Assembly: GCF_901709675.1 (NCBI RefSeq)
Contig: NC_051098.1
Location: 16,115,464 to 16,179,463 of the forward strand
Source: Syngnathus acus
Taxonomy: Eukaryota; Chordata; Actinopteri; Syngnathiformes; Syngnathidae
Direction of reading: 5' to 3'
DNA: 64,000 bases
Of the stretch, positions 40,181 through 53,200 are shown piece by piece. How positions within the stretch are numbered: position 1 is the stretch's first letter; the number at the start of each line of letters is the position of its first letter. A model generated the notes under the pieces. The model was not told where the DNA came from. It did no database searches and saw only the letters and a program-made list of their open reading frames with translations. The translations under genes and the position numbers were made by a program.

Positions 40181-42832
40181 CTAAAACACCCAAATTGCAA
40201 ATTGTTTTCACTTTGAGCAAACATTTTTGTTACCAATCCTCCCCTTTTAAAATAAAGATCATACTATTTGAACAAAGAGGTTTTCATCCTGAAAATAGTT
40301 ATCAAACTAACATATTCTTTGAAACATGGCCTGTTCTGGTGACTGGTGGGGCTGCGTGCGGGTGCAAGTATATATCTCAGGGGGTCTGCAAAACAAAAAT
40401 CTATTTTTCTTACAAACACCCCAAATTCTTTAGAAAACGCTGACAAACATTCATTATGTGTTCCCTACAGGGGACCTGTGGAAAGGTTGAAAAAAATATC
40501 CTAAAGTCAAACATCTGGCCTAGCACCTGTGGGGGTTCAAGCATATATTGCTGTGTGAGTGCCCCTGGCATCCCCCCCTCTAGCGCCGCCTGTGGTTATG
40601 TATCGGAACATGTTCTTCTGACTAAAAGCGTAACGTGAATTAGTCGTAAAATATTTCAGTTTAAAAAAAGAAGTCGTATTTGGTTGAGTTCAGTACATGG
40701 GTGGAGGTCAACCTCAAGTCAGGCCATCAGGGATGACGAGGCACAGGTGAGCAAAGGCACCATCGCTAGGTGCTCGCTTATTTCTTCCTAATCAACAACT
40801 CAAAAAGATGATGAAGATCACCGATTTGGTCGGCCTTGGGAAGCTCAAGCCCTGTAAGTACAATAGCCCGTGTTGATGTTTTTCATTTTCTGATCATTCA
40901 TGTGGCGTAATTTACATATGGAGATTAGTCATGACTTTAGGAAAACAATCCAATAAAATCCCTTTCCCCCTTTCACAAATGCTACCTTACAGATCCATAA
41001 AAAGTGTTTACGGAACAGGTTTGGCCTTGAATGTGGTCATATGACTCCATCAATAAATACTGAGTCATAATGCAGGGTGAGGCTAAAAGTATTTTATTGA
41101 TAAACTATTCTGAGACTAGACTTCTTCTGTGATAGGTGGAAATTTGAACTGTCCTCTGAGACTTTTGATGGAATCAGGCATAGCCTGCGGGGTAAACGCA
41201 TTTAACTGATCCGTATACTTAATTTGTTTTTGGAACGTTATAGTAGGTTATGGCAAATCAGCTCAAGTACCAAAGGATGGAATGATGTCATATTTTAGTG
41301 ACACAAGAAGAACATACAACTTTGTCAAGATGGCGCATTTATTTGATTGTACTTTTACAGACAATAATATAGCAGTACTGTAATGGGTCTGAGTCAAAAG
41401 AATCCAACATACCAACAACTACAATGCTGGTAAAAATGATGTACAGTTCTGTCATGACAATTTGAGGAATGAGCACTTTAATAATGCCACAACAATATTT
41501 TTCTTATCTTGAAGCTTGTTTGATTTCAATCATTCGTATTTTTTTCATCCACCTTTCGAGTAGAATAATACGCGCTATGAGTACATTGTAAAAACAAGTG
41601 ACCACTGATTTTATACAGTAGATGTTCAGTCCACTTTTGAAACATTTGAAAGTGTCAAGATTAATATACTGTAAATACTTTACCAAACTAAGTCTACAAC
41701 CGTTATTGCATATACAACAGATTTACAGCATGTGAACATTTGTATTGACTCCGTAGCACATAATTATGCTTCTGTGAAAAAATAGAAATTCCTTGTACAA
41801 AAGCAAGCCTGATGAAATACTCAACAAATGTATATGTAAAAATTTTCAAACCACAGGAGTTGATAATGATGACGGTGGATGAGTCATACTTTTTGAGAGC
41901 TGCAGTTGATTTTAAAGTGTTCTAAAAATAACACTGAGTAGATTTCATGCATTAGAGTAATTAATATACAGTCTGGAATGATGATGTTAAATGTACTTTT
42001 TTTTTTTTTTTTTTACATAAAAGTATGGTTACAATTACACACATAAATGACAGTCAACCCAAATTGGACAGAAAGGCCGTGTAATTCCGGGATTAAAAAT
42101 AAATACTTAAAATGCCTATATAAAATAGTGATAAAAAAAAAAAACGTTTTCATTTTATTAATTACAATGAATGTAACTGAATTATTAAATGTCTATGTAA
42201 AATGGTTACATGTACTGATTGTTTTTTATTCACAATAAATACATTATTTCAATGATAAATTAATAAATAAGAAAAGAAAATAGCTATTTCTAATACACAT
42301 ACGTACATAAACTGTGTAGATGTCATTTTTCCTTTCTTCCGTTGTAATATTTATAACTAATGAAGGAATTATTCAATTTAAAAAAAATATTTAACATGTA
42401 CGTATGTGTAAAATGGTTTCATTTAATGTTTGATTCTTCTTTTTTTTACAATAAAATTATGATGAAAGAAAAACGAAACATAAAAATATTAAATATAATA
42501 AGCCAAGGCTGTTCCAAACTTGAGCATACAATCGTCTACAAAAGAACCTTCAATGTGACAAACAAATGTTAAGGCAGATCTTCTGCGAAACAACACGACA
42601 AGTAAATCTAATTTGCAGAGCACTAAACGCAGTCTCAAGGTCCACTTAGCGAGAATAAGAACCGCGGCCCGGCTGCCCGGCTGCCAGGCAACGGAGCAAC
42701 TTTGGCTGCCCCCGATGCAGAGGTGAAATTCACGCCTGGGGTCATCAAAGTTGGGGCCACATTTGCCCACTTGACATTACGTGTCGTGACTTTAGATGCG
42801 GTGTAATTGTGCAGCATACATAATGACAGATT

Positions 42833-42945
42833 TCAGTGGATATAAAAAGTCTACACACCCCTGTGGAAATGTAAATCATTTCCAAACCTCCATTTTTCAG
42901 ATCAGAGTCAAGCATTTCAACAGGGGTGTGTTGACTTTGGTATGA
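42833..42945. mobile_element. Small TIR element
   Basis: The left end CAGTGGATATAAAAAGTC continues into TACACACCCCTG; the right end has the inverse CAGGGGTGTG followed by a diverged TTGACTTTGGTAT. The interior is about 50 bp. This terminus is common in teleost genomes; the superfamily is not decided here. Confidence 0.6.
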
Positions 42946-43549
42946 CACACAAACATAATTAGAATTCAAATCACAATGTTACCCATCTCTCAATGTGCTA
43001 CCCAGCTTGTGGTAGACAAAGCACTAATTATGTTCGATACCATCATTGATGCCAGTTTCCCGCCCTCTCTCCCAATTATTTTTGCCCGCAGCCATCTTGC
43101 ATAATAGAAATAAGCAAAAGATAATGACTACATTCATTCATCACTTGCCTCTAATGTTTGTTCTCATTTTGCATGGTGGATGAGCTGTAGCCTGTAGTTT
43201 GGTCTAAGCACGTTTCCACAATTCAAATCCAGACCCAAGACCTGCTCACTCAAAGCTGTCAATCCATCCATTTTGGTATCGCTGGAACCTATCCCACTTG
43301 ACTGGGCGCCAGTCAGCCGCATGTGGGGGAAATAATCCGCAAAGTCAAATCAGGTCCATGGCATGCGTGGTCATGCAATGTCGTATTTCTCATCAAACAA
43401 ATTGTGCTTGCTCATTCCTGGCGGCAATCAATTTGCGCAATAGAAATGAATACAAGTAATAATCCACAAAGTCAAGAAAGTAGGATGATTTAGCCATTCT
43501 AAATGGGTCTGTGGTGAACGGGTTTCCACCATGCAGACAAAGACGGCCA

Positions 43550-45728
43550 TCAGATCCCGGACAAGGATCTCGGCACCATCCTTGGTCTGTGACAGGGGCA
43601 CAGGTAGCCTCTCAGGTGTTTGCGTACCTTGCTGTGCAGCGAGGCGTAGATGAAGGGGTTGTAGCAAGATGAGCTCATCGCCACTAAATGACAGCACACT
43701 TGCAAGACGTTAATGTAGCGCTTGCCGATGATGTCGCAGTCTGGGTCCAGGTCCAACAACAGGTTCAGTACCTGAAAATGACATGATCATTTTACTAGAC
43801 AGATATTTTTTCAAATTAATGCTAAGACTACTAAAGAGTCCACTTGTTCATAATTCTTTGTATTATTAAAGAACAATTGTGGCGAATGAAGCAACCAATG
43901 GGTTAATTTTATTTACCTATCTTAAATATTCTGACGTATCAAGTTAAACCCAAATATGTTGATTTTATGAGATCAGTTGATATGTGGCATTGTAATCTGA
44001 TAATCCATATAAAGCGGCAGTTGGGGGAAATCGGAGTTGTTGGTTTCTTGAGCCCCCCCGAGTGCTTATCATAACCCATTTGGCACAAATTGCACTTGAA
44101 GAAGATATGCCTGCCTTGCCATTTCTACTGATGATTTCTTTTGCATGGCTCATTGTGTACTTAATATCTGAATGGTGAGAACGATGAGCTTCTCGAATAA
44201 CATTGACAGGAAAGACCATCCTTTAATGGGCAGTTAATCCTGTGTATGGATTTGATAGCTATAATATGTCTCTAAATCGGCTATATGAAGTGGGGGGGGG
44301 GGGGGGGGGAAGCGAGTTCATAAAGGTTAATGGAAAGGCTTTTTGTACTTTATCTCACCTGCAAAGGCAGCCAACACAGAGCAAAGGCCAGCACTGAAGC
44401 CACCAGTAACGAGAAGGTCCGCCTCCTCTTTTGCTTCCAGTGTTGCTTCCTGCTAGCCTGCTCCCCGGGCACGGAGTAGCGCTTCAGACTGATGCTGATG
44501 GCACAGTACGAGATGCTCACGGACAACAGTGGGATCATGTAGGAGGCGATTAGGATGAAGCAGGAGTACAGCAGTCGAAGGTTTCCGTTTTCCGGCCAGA
44601 ATTCTTCGCAAACGACGAGGTCGATGCCACTGGGCCGGAGGTCCAAGTAACGTGTGTAGAAGGACGGAGGAGCGGCCAAGGCCAGAGATAGAAGCCACAC
44701 GGCTGATGTCACTGCACTGCAACCGCACAAAGATATCCTCCGACGGACTGGGTGAGCTGAATGAAACAAAAAACAAATCACCAATTGGTCAGCAGCTTTC
44801 ATATGCTGTAAACCAACACATGACATAAAATGCACCAGGCTACTTCTTGTTTTGGTTGCTTAGCAATCAGCACAATATATGGGCATGCAAAAAAAAAGGT
44901 CTCTGTATTAAAGTTACATTTTAAAAAAAAGTTAAAATAGTTACCTTTATCAATTAATTTTTAATCCTTTTTTTTCACTAGTAATTTGACTAAATATCAG
45001 GATTGGCACTAGTTTTAAAAGAAATCCTAAAATGGCTAATATATGCTTGTATTTTTATAGTGATGGGGAAAACGAAGCTTCAAATTTGCTTCATGAACCA
45101 GATGTTGTATTTTGAAAACAGGTGTTAAAAATTAAACGGTGTTATCTCCTTTTAAGAGAACAAACACTCCAAACAACGTGGATTTGTGATTGGCTGGCTT
45201 CCGCTTCAGGGGTGTGTGGCTTATTAGAAGAGGGTGTGCAGCCAATAGGAAGACAAGGCAGTAACTCCCCTTACCTAGCACAACATATCGGTCGACGGCG
45301 ATGGCAGTGAGGGAGAGCACTGATGCAAACACTGTGGCGCATTGCACCAGTGGCACCAAGTGACACAGCGCTCTCCCAAAAGCCCAGCCGTGGCTGTCGA
45401 AGGCATAGGACATGGTCAACGGCACGCAGCTCAGACACATCAGCAGGTCTCCAGCGGCCAAGTTACCGATGAAAAAGTTGGTGGCGTTATGGAGTTTCTT
45501 ATCCATCAGGATGCAAGACAAGAGGAAAGAGTTCCCCACGCCAGCTATGACCACCACCAGGCAATAGAGAGGCATGAAGAGAAGTTTGAAACGAAGCAGA
45601 AGCTCCATGCCAGTAAACATGTCCAACGGGTCACTTTGGACCAGGGCTTGACTTTTGTTCTCTGACAGTAGGTCTTGGTGGCTGCTGTTGGCGCTCATAT
45701 CAAAGTCTTCTTTGAGGAGGGTGTCCAT
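43550..45728 (-). CDS. Prolactin-releasing peptide receptor-like GPCR, 3 coding exons
   Basis: Coding exons on the minus strand: 45275-45728 (start), 44359-44756, 43550-43771 (TGA). They total 1074 nt, 357 aa, all in phase. The first intron interrupts the sequence just after DRYVVL and the second just after CWLPLQ. Family marks: NFFIGNLAAGDLLMCLSCVP in TM2, YAFDSHGWAFGRALCHLVP in TM3, TAIAVDRYVVL, HPVRRRISL, the CEEFW motif of the second extracellular loop, LLLDLDPD at the top of TM6 and SCYNPFIYA in TM7. These match PRLHR (GPR10); teleosts carry PRLHR and a PRLHR2 group, and I cannot tell which this is. Predicted Gq/Gi-coupled plasma-membrane neuropeptide receptor. An acceptor (TTCTTCCCAG) lies just upstream of the ATG, so at least one 5' UTR exon lies further upstream, possibly the segment ending with donor GTAAG near 46765. 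Confidence 0.88.
44290..44311. repeat. G homopolymer run
   Basis: About 18 consecutive G in intron 2 of the prlhr-like gene. Other long homopolymer runs in the window: C at 2847-2862 and 13027-13044, G at 16360-16376. Confidence 0.9.
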
Positions 45729-47406
45729 GTTTGCCTGGGAAGAAGCAGAACATAAATCCAGTTTACTCTATCGCAAATAGAAAAAGTAGTGGTAGCTGCT
45801 GGAGGGCAAAGAAAAGTGGTGACTGAGCATAGCTGGTGTGAAACCCCACCCCCCAAAAAAAGCACATGGACGACATTTCAAAGTAACGTTCCCTCTAAAG
45901 TAGCAGAAGTCATTCCAAAGACGGAGTGAAGAGGTGCAAAAGTTATTGTTCACCTCGAGTTCATCCGAGAGCGTTGACATTTCATTGCCTGTAATGCTTT
46001 TAGTCAGCGCTCCACAGGACATGAACAACGGGTCTTTCTCTTCAAATAGCAGTTCAAGGCTGCTCGCTTCTGTCACCGCGCCATTTGATGGTACGAGGCG
46101 GGGGGGGCCATGAAAAGAGTCATGAGCAGCAGGACGAACAGCGTTGCTACCATATTGTCACCACTATGACACATTCATTTCATACTACCCGATGATGCTA
46201 TTTATTTCTCTTTTCAAATATTTACAAGCTGATATGTCTCAAAATAAAAGTAGGTTGATGCTAATCTTTGGACAAGATTGCATCGGTAAGCGGAGGGAGG
46301 AGGCCAATTGCATTCATTGAGTCACTAGGCTAATTAAAAGGAAATAATGCTTGTTAGTCATCGATCCGTCGGACAGCATTGGCAGAGCTCTTCATCGCTG
46401 ACTTTAATTTTTACGCTTCGACATAGACACATAGAACATATACATAAAATATCTTTCTTTTTGAGTGAGTGATGGTGATGCAAATATATAACCGTGAAGT
46501 TCTTCATATCTGATAAATGAGGCATGACACATTAATTCACATTTTCTGTTTTACTGTCTGGGAAAACAAAACAATGCAAGGCAAAATGTAGTTTCATGAA
46601 GTGCATTTGAAATCTCTTAATATGTGCATGTTTTTTTTTTTTAAATACTACTCTTAGCAGAATGTGCCTCAATATAAAATTTCGGATTGCCATAGCAAAA
46701 CTAAAATGCTATTGACTGACAATGAATCTAGTGCATAAAAAAAAAAAACATAAAATGGACTTACCTTAGCTGTTGTTGCAAAGTAGAGATGCAGAGAAAG
46801 CTTTCTTCACATCTACAGTCTTTGGTTCTTCTTTCTTGATTGCTGTATTGAAATATATATATCCTATAAATATGGAGTAAATGATTACAAAAAAAGGATA
46901 CCGCAAAGAATATTGATGCACTCTTGCACCCACAATGAAGGGCAGCCAGTCAATGAGAAGGACTCACTGAGAGCGAGCGAGCGCAGGAGCGAGGACGGAC
47001 TAAAACGCAACCCACCTAACCTCTCTCGCGCAACACCTCTAATCAAGAGAAATGTCTGTCAATCTGCTTCCTAACTCTGAGACGCGATAGCATTTCGCTC
47101 AAGTGTCAAATCTCTACTGAGTGCTTAGTGTGGAGGAGGACAATATTGTCATATGAGGCTATTTGTAGCTGTGGGATTAAAATAATAATAATAATACAAA
47201 TAAATACATCAAATAAACAAGTGGTGGGGCTAAAATAATAAATATAAATAAATAAATAAATGTTTATGCCATGCAATAGATAATTTTTGCTGTTAGTTGA
47301 TAGGTAGTGTCTACCCTGGACTTTTCTCCAGCAACATTTTTATAATTAATAAGTACTGAACTAACGTTCAACTTTTTTGTCTGCAAAATAAAATAAAAAC
47401 TCGTGT

Positions 47407-47480
47407 GCCTTACGGTGGGGCACTGGTTCCCATGTCACCCTTCCAGAGGTGCGGTGTTTGATTCCGGCTTCGACCTTAAT
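47407..47480 (+). repeat. tRNA-derived SINE head fragment
   Basis: ACGGTGGGGCACTGGTTCCC followed by a B-box-like GGTGTTTGATTCCGGC matches the start of common fish tRNA-related SINEs. Diverged. Confidence 0.5.
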
Positions 47481-47705
47481 AACTAACTGAAACTTCATTT
47501 TGCATTGATGAAATTAACTCAAAGTAATTATAAGTATATTGAAAATATTGTTTTTGTCTGTTAGTTTTATAGGCGAGCTTTTGACGTTGACTTTAAATGC
47601 CACAACTTCTGTTTTTAAAAAAAGAAAAAAAAAATCAAATGTGTGTTTTACAGCAGGATCCTTATTAGGAGTAATGAGAGCCTTTCAAAATACAAACTTC
47701 AACGT

Positions 47706-47753
47706 CACAGATTTGAACCCAGATGTGCGAACCAGACGCGCTAACCTGTGAAC
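47706..47753 (-). repeat. Second tRNA-derived SINE head, opposite orientation
   Basis: On the minus strand CAGGTTAGCGCGTCTGGTT is followed by the B-box-like TGGGTTCAAATCTGTGA. It faces the fragment at 47407-47480. Confidence 0.55.
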
Positions 47754-48715
47754 AGTGTGCAAGGCTCTGGAATAAGCAAAATAGCATCTCTGGCGTTGTC
47801 ATGGCAACACTGCATTACTGAATGTAATTGGTCCATATTATTGGTGGAGCAGACAGCACGGCTATCACGCTGCGTTAGCAGCAGGGTGCGACACGACACG
47901 CTATGCTTCAGAGTTGTTTGTAATGACTGTACGGACTGCAAAAAGACCACCAAATGGCCCACCTAAACACTCCACTTATATTGAAAGCCCACTATCAAAG
48001 AAAAGAGCAATTTCTTTCAACTTCAATTCCATTCAATGTTATATTTCACTTTAAGTACTCATTCTGACATTCTGAAAATCTGTCTCGTTTGATTTGATTT
48101 ATTTCGGCAAGTACATAATCAACACTTAACTTCATTTCACGCTTTGTTTTACACGACTTGTCGGAAAGGGAGGCGGGTTGGTTTCTGTGTTTAATTTATT
48201 CAAATATTTCACACCAGCCAGTGTTGTGCTCATCTGCAGGTGCTCAAATAGCAACTCAAGTTAAGCTTGACACACCTCAATTTGCATAGTTCTTCAGCTC
48301 TTCCATCGCTTTGTTCGGCACTGTGCTTTCTGGGCACGATCCGTTCGGCTTCATGTAGATTGGTCGTGCCTTTGCTTTTTCAATTGGCGAGCTCTCCACG
48401 CAATGGTTGTATTTTTGTCTGTTCAGATTTTCGTAAACATAGACATTTGATCCTATTTGTGTGTCTGTATGCCGCTATCTCTTCGTCACAGCAACACCTT
48501 GTTTAAAAAAATAAAGGCTATTCCCTTTGCAGGATTTCTTTTCAATTTCCTTGCCTCCCGAGAAGTCAGGGGCCTCTTTGTATTAGGTATTGGTGGGTGT
48601 GCCAAAAAAGGTCTGACGATCAAAATCTCCTTTGTGGCCATTTCACACTGCTACAAATGGGAGGGAGAATCAATGGTAAGGACCATTCAGGGGAGTACTC
48701 TGAGGGACAATATAG

Positions 48716-48716
<1 letters not shown>

Positions 48717-48780
<64 letters not shown>
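48717..48780. repeat. Long GT microsatellite
   Basis: About 31 uninterrupted GT dinucleotides, the longest pure dinucleotide run in the window; potential Z-DNA-forming and likely length-polymorphic. Confidence 0.97.
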
Positions 48781-50249
48781 CTGGCAGTGGATATTGATGA
48801 CTATATGTCAAAGAATTTTGCAAGGACATCATTTTGCTGAAAACGGAGGACAATTGACCATTTGATTGATTTTGTCGTTCCTTTAATGACAGGTGTCTGT
48901 AAACGAAAAAGCAATTCAATGTAACGAAACACAATCCGTAGCGTTTGTTCAAATGTGGCTGTTGCAATTCGCTTTGTTTCATGATTGATAGCTGTGACGT
49001 TAAGTAAGATTCTCATTCCTGTTATACACCAGAGCTAGCCAGAAGCAATTTTCTATCTGTGCCAAGGATCTGGATCTTGGACCAAAATGACCATTCAAAA
49101 CTGCAAAGGTCTCTTCAAAGCAGTTGCCAGTTTCGTTAGGCCTTTGTGTCTCCACTTTTCCAAGCATGTCCACTGCAGAGAGCATGATGCCGCTTCTTCC
49201 TGTAGCGCGTTGAATTAGGCAGAGGCACTTGTGGGGAACTTTCAGTCGCTTGTGCGTGCCTGTAATGCACAAGTTTGTTTTTCGTGAAGGTCTGTAATTG
49301 TCTCTATTTGTTCTTTTTCAATTTTGCCCAAGATTGTTGTCTTTTAGTGGGAGTCACCGCTCCCTGACAAAACCATCCATCCATCCTTGAAATTTTGCAT
49401 TCAAGTCTTTCATTTGTTTGTCACATTCCTATGAAGAACTGGCGTGCAAATAGTGGCCAATTACGTAACCGCAACATTTTAATCAGTTCTCCAATCTAGT
49501 GTTTGCGTGGGCATAGTCGTGGGAGACAGGAAAATCTCATTTACTTCAGTTGTGTTATAAAATTTATTGCTATGCCTCCAAAGATTTATATTTAGTCATA
49601 AGCAAAGTCTATTTATTAAATTCATGTATTGGATTTATTTCAAATAGATTAAACACACACACACACACACTCATCTTCAATGTGTAAGGCCTTTCCACGC
49701 ATGCTTTATTTTGTTAATTGATTTCAATGACATTCACATTCTCTGCAAACCTCAGTGATCATAATTTCCAAACAGCCTCTATTGTCAGTGATGAATCACT
49801 CCTCTTCCTTCACAATTGAAGTGCAGTGGATGTGTCATAATCCGTGGAAATGATATTTACAACACAATCAATCAGCCCCTTACAATGTTACAACTTTTAC
49901 CCAAGCAGATTCCAGACCTGAGTTGCCGAGTGATTCCCGAGTTATTGGACCAATCAGGATTTTGGGTTTCGTGATGTCATTATTTCCATCGCAAGTGCGA
50001 TAGATGTGAGCTAGCTAGCGATAGCTAGCAAAAACAAATATAGGTTTTTTTTCCCAATCCCTTTTTTTTAAGTCACGGAAAGCATCATTTGAATAGGTTT
50101 TCACTCGCAGCATGGCTAACCAATTACGTTGCTGTTCAATGATGAGCAAACTTTGTTCCTTTTGTCCAAAACACAGAGAGAAGAGGAAAGAAATGACAAA
50201 TTTCAATACTAGTACATAATGCATTGGATGTGTTGGACTTGGATAGCGT

Positions 50250-53200
50250 TTAAGGGTGTCCACTGAGAAGGACGTTGTCCCTCAGACTTTCCAAGGCCTC
50301 TTTTTTTGTGATGGCCTTCCACTCTTCTGGGATCACTGGTGGCTTCTGATTGTATTTCTTTGCCAAGCTCTCGCTAAATCTTGCTAACACATACCTTTAA
50401 AGGAAAGAAAAATGATGATTAGTCGACACAAAGAATGATATTGAGAAAAGACTACTGGCGACATTCAGAGGTGTCAAATCCAGGTCCGGAAAATAGTAAC
50501 CCTGCCAGAGTTTGGCTTCAAATGTTTACATTCTGGATCTGGATGTGACACTTCTTATGACATCTTGAACATACCTCCAGTAAGGACTGCTGCTCGCCTC
50601 TTTGGCTGAAAGATTCCAGTCTGGATGGAGGTCTTGGAGTTGCCAGCAAGCCACAGTGATATCTTGTGGTTCCAGGTCATCTGGGTTTGTGCTTTCAGGG
50701 CTGATCAGAGAAGTGGGCTCCAACATGCATTTGGGCCTGTGGAGCAAGGTCTCGTGAAGCTCATGTCCAGTTTGTTCGACTTCACATGGTGCACTGCACA
50801 CCGGACATCGGGCATGGCAGCCTTTGAGTTTGTTGAAAAGGCAGTCTCTTGGCTGAGTGGGAAGGCGGTCAAGTAGTTGGTCGCCACTCATGTGTTGGGA
50901 AAAAGCCTGTGCAAGGTTCAGGCGCAGTTCCGCCAGCAACTCCATGAAATACGTGACAAAGTGATCCCATTCCGTGGTGATACTATAGAGCGGTCCCTCC
51001 AAAGACTCCCAGGGAATGCACGTGTCTCCAGAATCCTCCAGGATGAGGCACACTTGCTTTAGAATTGGCTTGGTGTCACTTAGCACTTGGCTGTCGCCTA
51101 CTGTGACTTGGCTCACAGCTGACGCAACGTTACCGATGATCTCCCCGAGACGCTGGAGCCTCCACGTATTCACATTCCAGTCTGACAAATGAGCCACGAC
51201 TGTCTCCTGGATCTTCCTCAACCTGAAGGTGTCGTAGGAAAATAAGTACTCTGTGAAGCTTTCAAATTGGTCTTTCATAATGATCTCTTCCAGCAAACTC
51301 TTGTGGAAGGCTTGTGGGGAGAGATGTTTTGGGGCTTTACTTTGGATCTCCTCTGCAATTTGCATGCCAAGAGGTTCATAGACATAGTTCATCACTATAG
51401 GTTGGATGATGTCAGAAAGGAACCTACGAGCCAACTTTTGACGCTGGTCTCTCTTTCTGAACTGATAAATGAAATCGGCCTTGAGTACACTTTTTTTGCC
51501 TTTAATGGACTTTAGGAGTTCTCCGTCCTTGGCGAAGCGATTGTGGACTTTTTGGAAATCTCTGCAAGCGGCGTTACAAACAAAGACTTTTAGATCGACC
51601 CCAAAGGCTGTTTTGATTTCCAGTTGTGCTTCTTGCAAGGTTTTATCAATCATCTCGAGAAGTTCCGTGATGTAACTGTCGGAGAAGTCTTGCGGTAAAC
51701 GGACTTTTTCGTCAACAAACTGCTTGTAATGCTCCATGACGTTGCATGCAAGTTGCTGAGCCTTAACCTTTGGTGATTTGTTGTTTTCAAACAAGTTTTT
51801 CATTCTGCTACTGTATCCAAAGTACTCATCGTGCACTCTGAAGAACGTCGCCTGATTCTGGCCGAAATCCAGAAGCTTATACAAGTGTTTTTGGAGACCT
51901 TGGCTGCAGAGGTTTTCTGTGAGAAGTTTCAATACTCTTTGGGTAATATCGTCTGTTTCTGAAGGTCTGAAATCAAATTTGGACAATGACTCCTTCCATG
52001 CATCCTCAAATTCTTCTTCTAGAGTTTCGTCTTTGACAAAGTGGTTTTCTGATCCACTGCTGTCTAAAAGTTTCTGAACCCTGGCATTTTGCTCCAATTC
52101 CAGCACGGTCTCGATTCGGTTGTGCTGAGTGGAAGAAAAATGGTCCTCATTGATTCTTTCCAGTCTTTCGATTGTCGTCGTTGTTACTCGTTCTTCAAGC
52201 TCCATCATTTTGCTAAAGAGGATACTTTTTAAGATGGTAATGTTCTCATCAAGCTTATTTTCCTTCAAACCAGCCTTCAAATGTGACTTGTGTTTGTTAA
52301 CTTCCCTTTTGACCTCTCGTCTAGCTTCATATTGTAACTCGCACAGAAAGTCGTTTTGGCTGGAAGGATCCGTAGCATCTGGCTCGGTGGAATGGATTGT
52401 CCTAGTGGCTTGTGTGAGCCAACCTTCCATATGTTCCCACAAACATTCCTCCCACTGGAAAATCTCAGCGCAAAATATGGACAACGCCATACCGATGTCT
52501 TTATTTCGCAGGCTGACAGAGAAGGATTCTGATTTGACCGCTTCCCAAACAAAACACAAACGGGCCAACAAATCCTGCCAAGCACATATTTTTGATGGCG
52601 GGACTGCCTCTTTCAATGCCGCAAACATTGTACGCTTTAACTTCAGCATCACCTCACTGTGCTCGCTGTCAACCGATTTCGAGATTGGCTCATTGTACCA
52701 CGGTCTAACGTAGGGAATTGATTTCTTCGAATGATCAATCATGTTGTCAGCATCTCCAAGGGTTCTCTCGCCAGTCTTCAGAATGTTCGACACACGTTGT
52801 AACTGCGTGGCTTCTAATGAGGTATTTATCCCGTCATCCTGGACTAAAGCTTTGCAGATGGGCATGGAGCCGCATTCTCTGATGCGTAACAAAGCATTGA
52901 CCGCAACCGTGAGGTTCGTCTCAAGCTCGGAAGCTGAACGTGAGCAGAGGTTTTGAATTAAGACATCACTCATTCCAGCTGCCACAGTTGCCATTTCGTT
53001 ATCTCTGACCCAAGTGCTTAACCGACCGTCGGTTGAAGAGCAGAGCCCCTCGACATCCATCAGCAGGAGAAAATCACAGTTGAGCTTCTTTTTGAACTTG
53101 GGTGGTACTTGAAGGGAAACCACGTAGAGGCCTTTTGCGGAGCTTTTGCATCCATCTGGAAATGTCACCCCAAATAATGCCGAAAGGATCTCAGCATTCC

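Larger units (their letters stand above)
39710..43549. other. Intergenic DNA between the two GPCR genes
   Basis: AATAAA at 40251-40256 may end the upstream GPCR transcript. The rest is AT-rich: a hAT fragment (40070-40180), a T run (42000-42014), a TIR element (42833-42945) and an ATCCATCCATTTT-type repeat (43262-43330). A short ATG frame at 40809 followed by a GTAAGT donor (about 40854) looks like a possible first exon, but I found no downstream partner. Confidence 0.5.
45729..50249. other. Intergenic DNA between the prlhr-like gene and the GTPase
   Basis: The right part to about 47 kb probably holds 5' UTR exons and the promoter of the prlhr-like gene. It also contains AAT-rich repeats (47175-47270), two tRNA-like SINE heads (47407-47757), a long GT run (48717-48779) and a CA run (49651-49668). 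A candidate polyadenylation signal for the GTPase (TTTATT, i.e. AATAAA on the minus strand) is at about 49563-49568. Open frames (e.g. 49000-49272, minus) have no recognised domain. Confidence 0.5.

Noticed and set aside
49000-49272. 90-codon minus-strand frame
   Set aside because: Slightly protein-like composition but no family recognised, no exon context, and near repeats.
50526-50574. C-terminal tail of the GTPase by read-through of the big exon
   Set aside because: A proper donor at 50574 and a downstream exon restoring the family C-terminus fit better.
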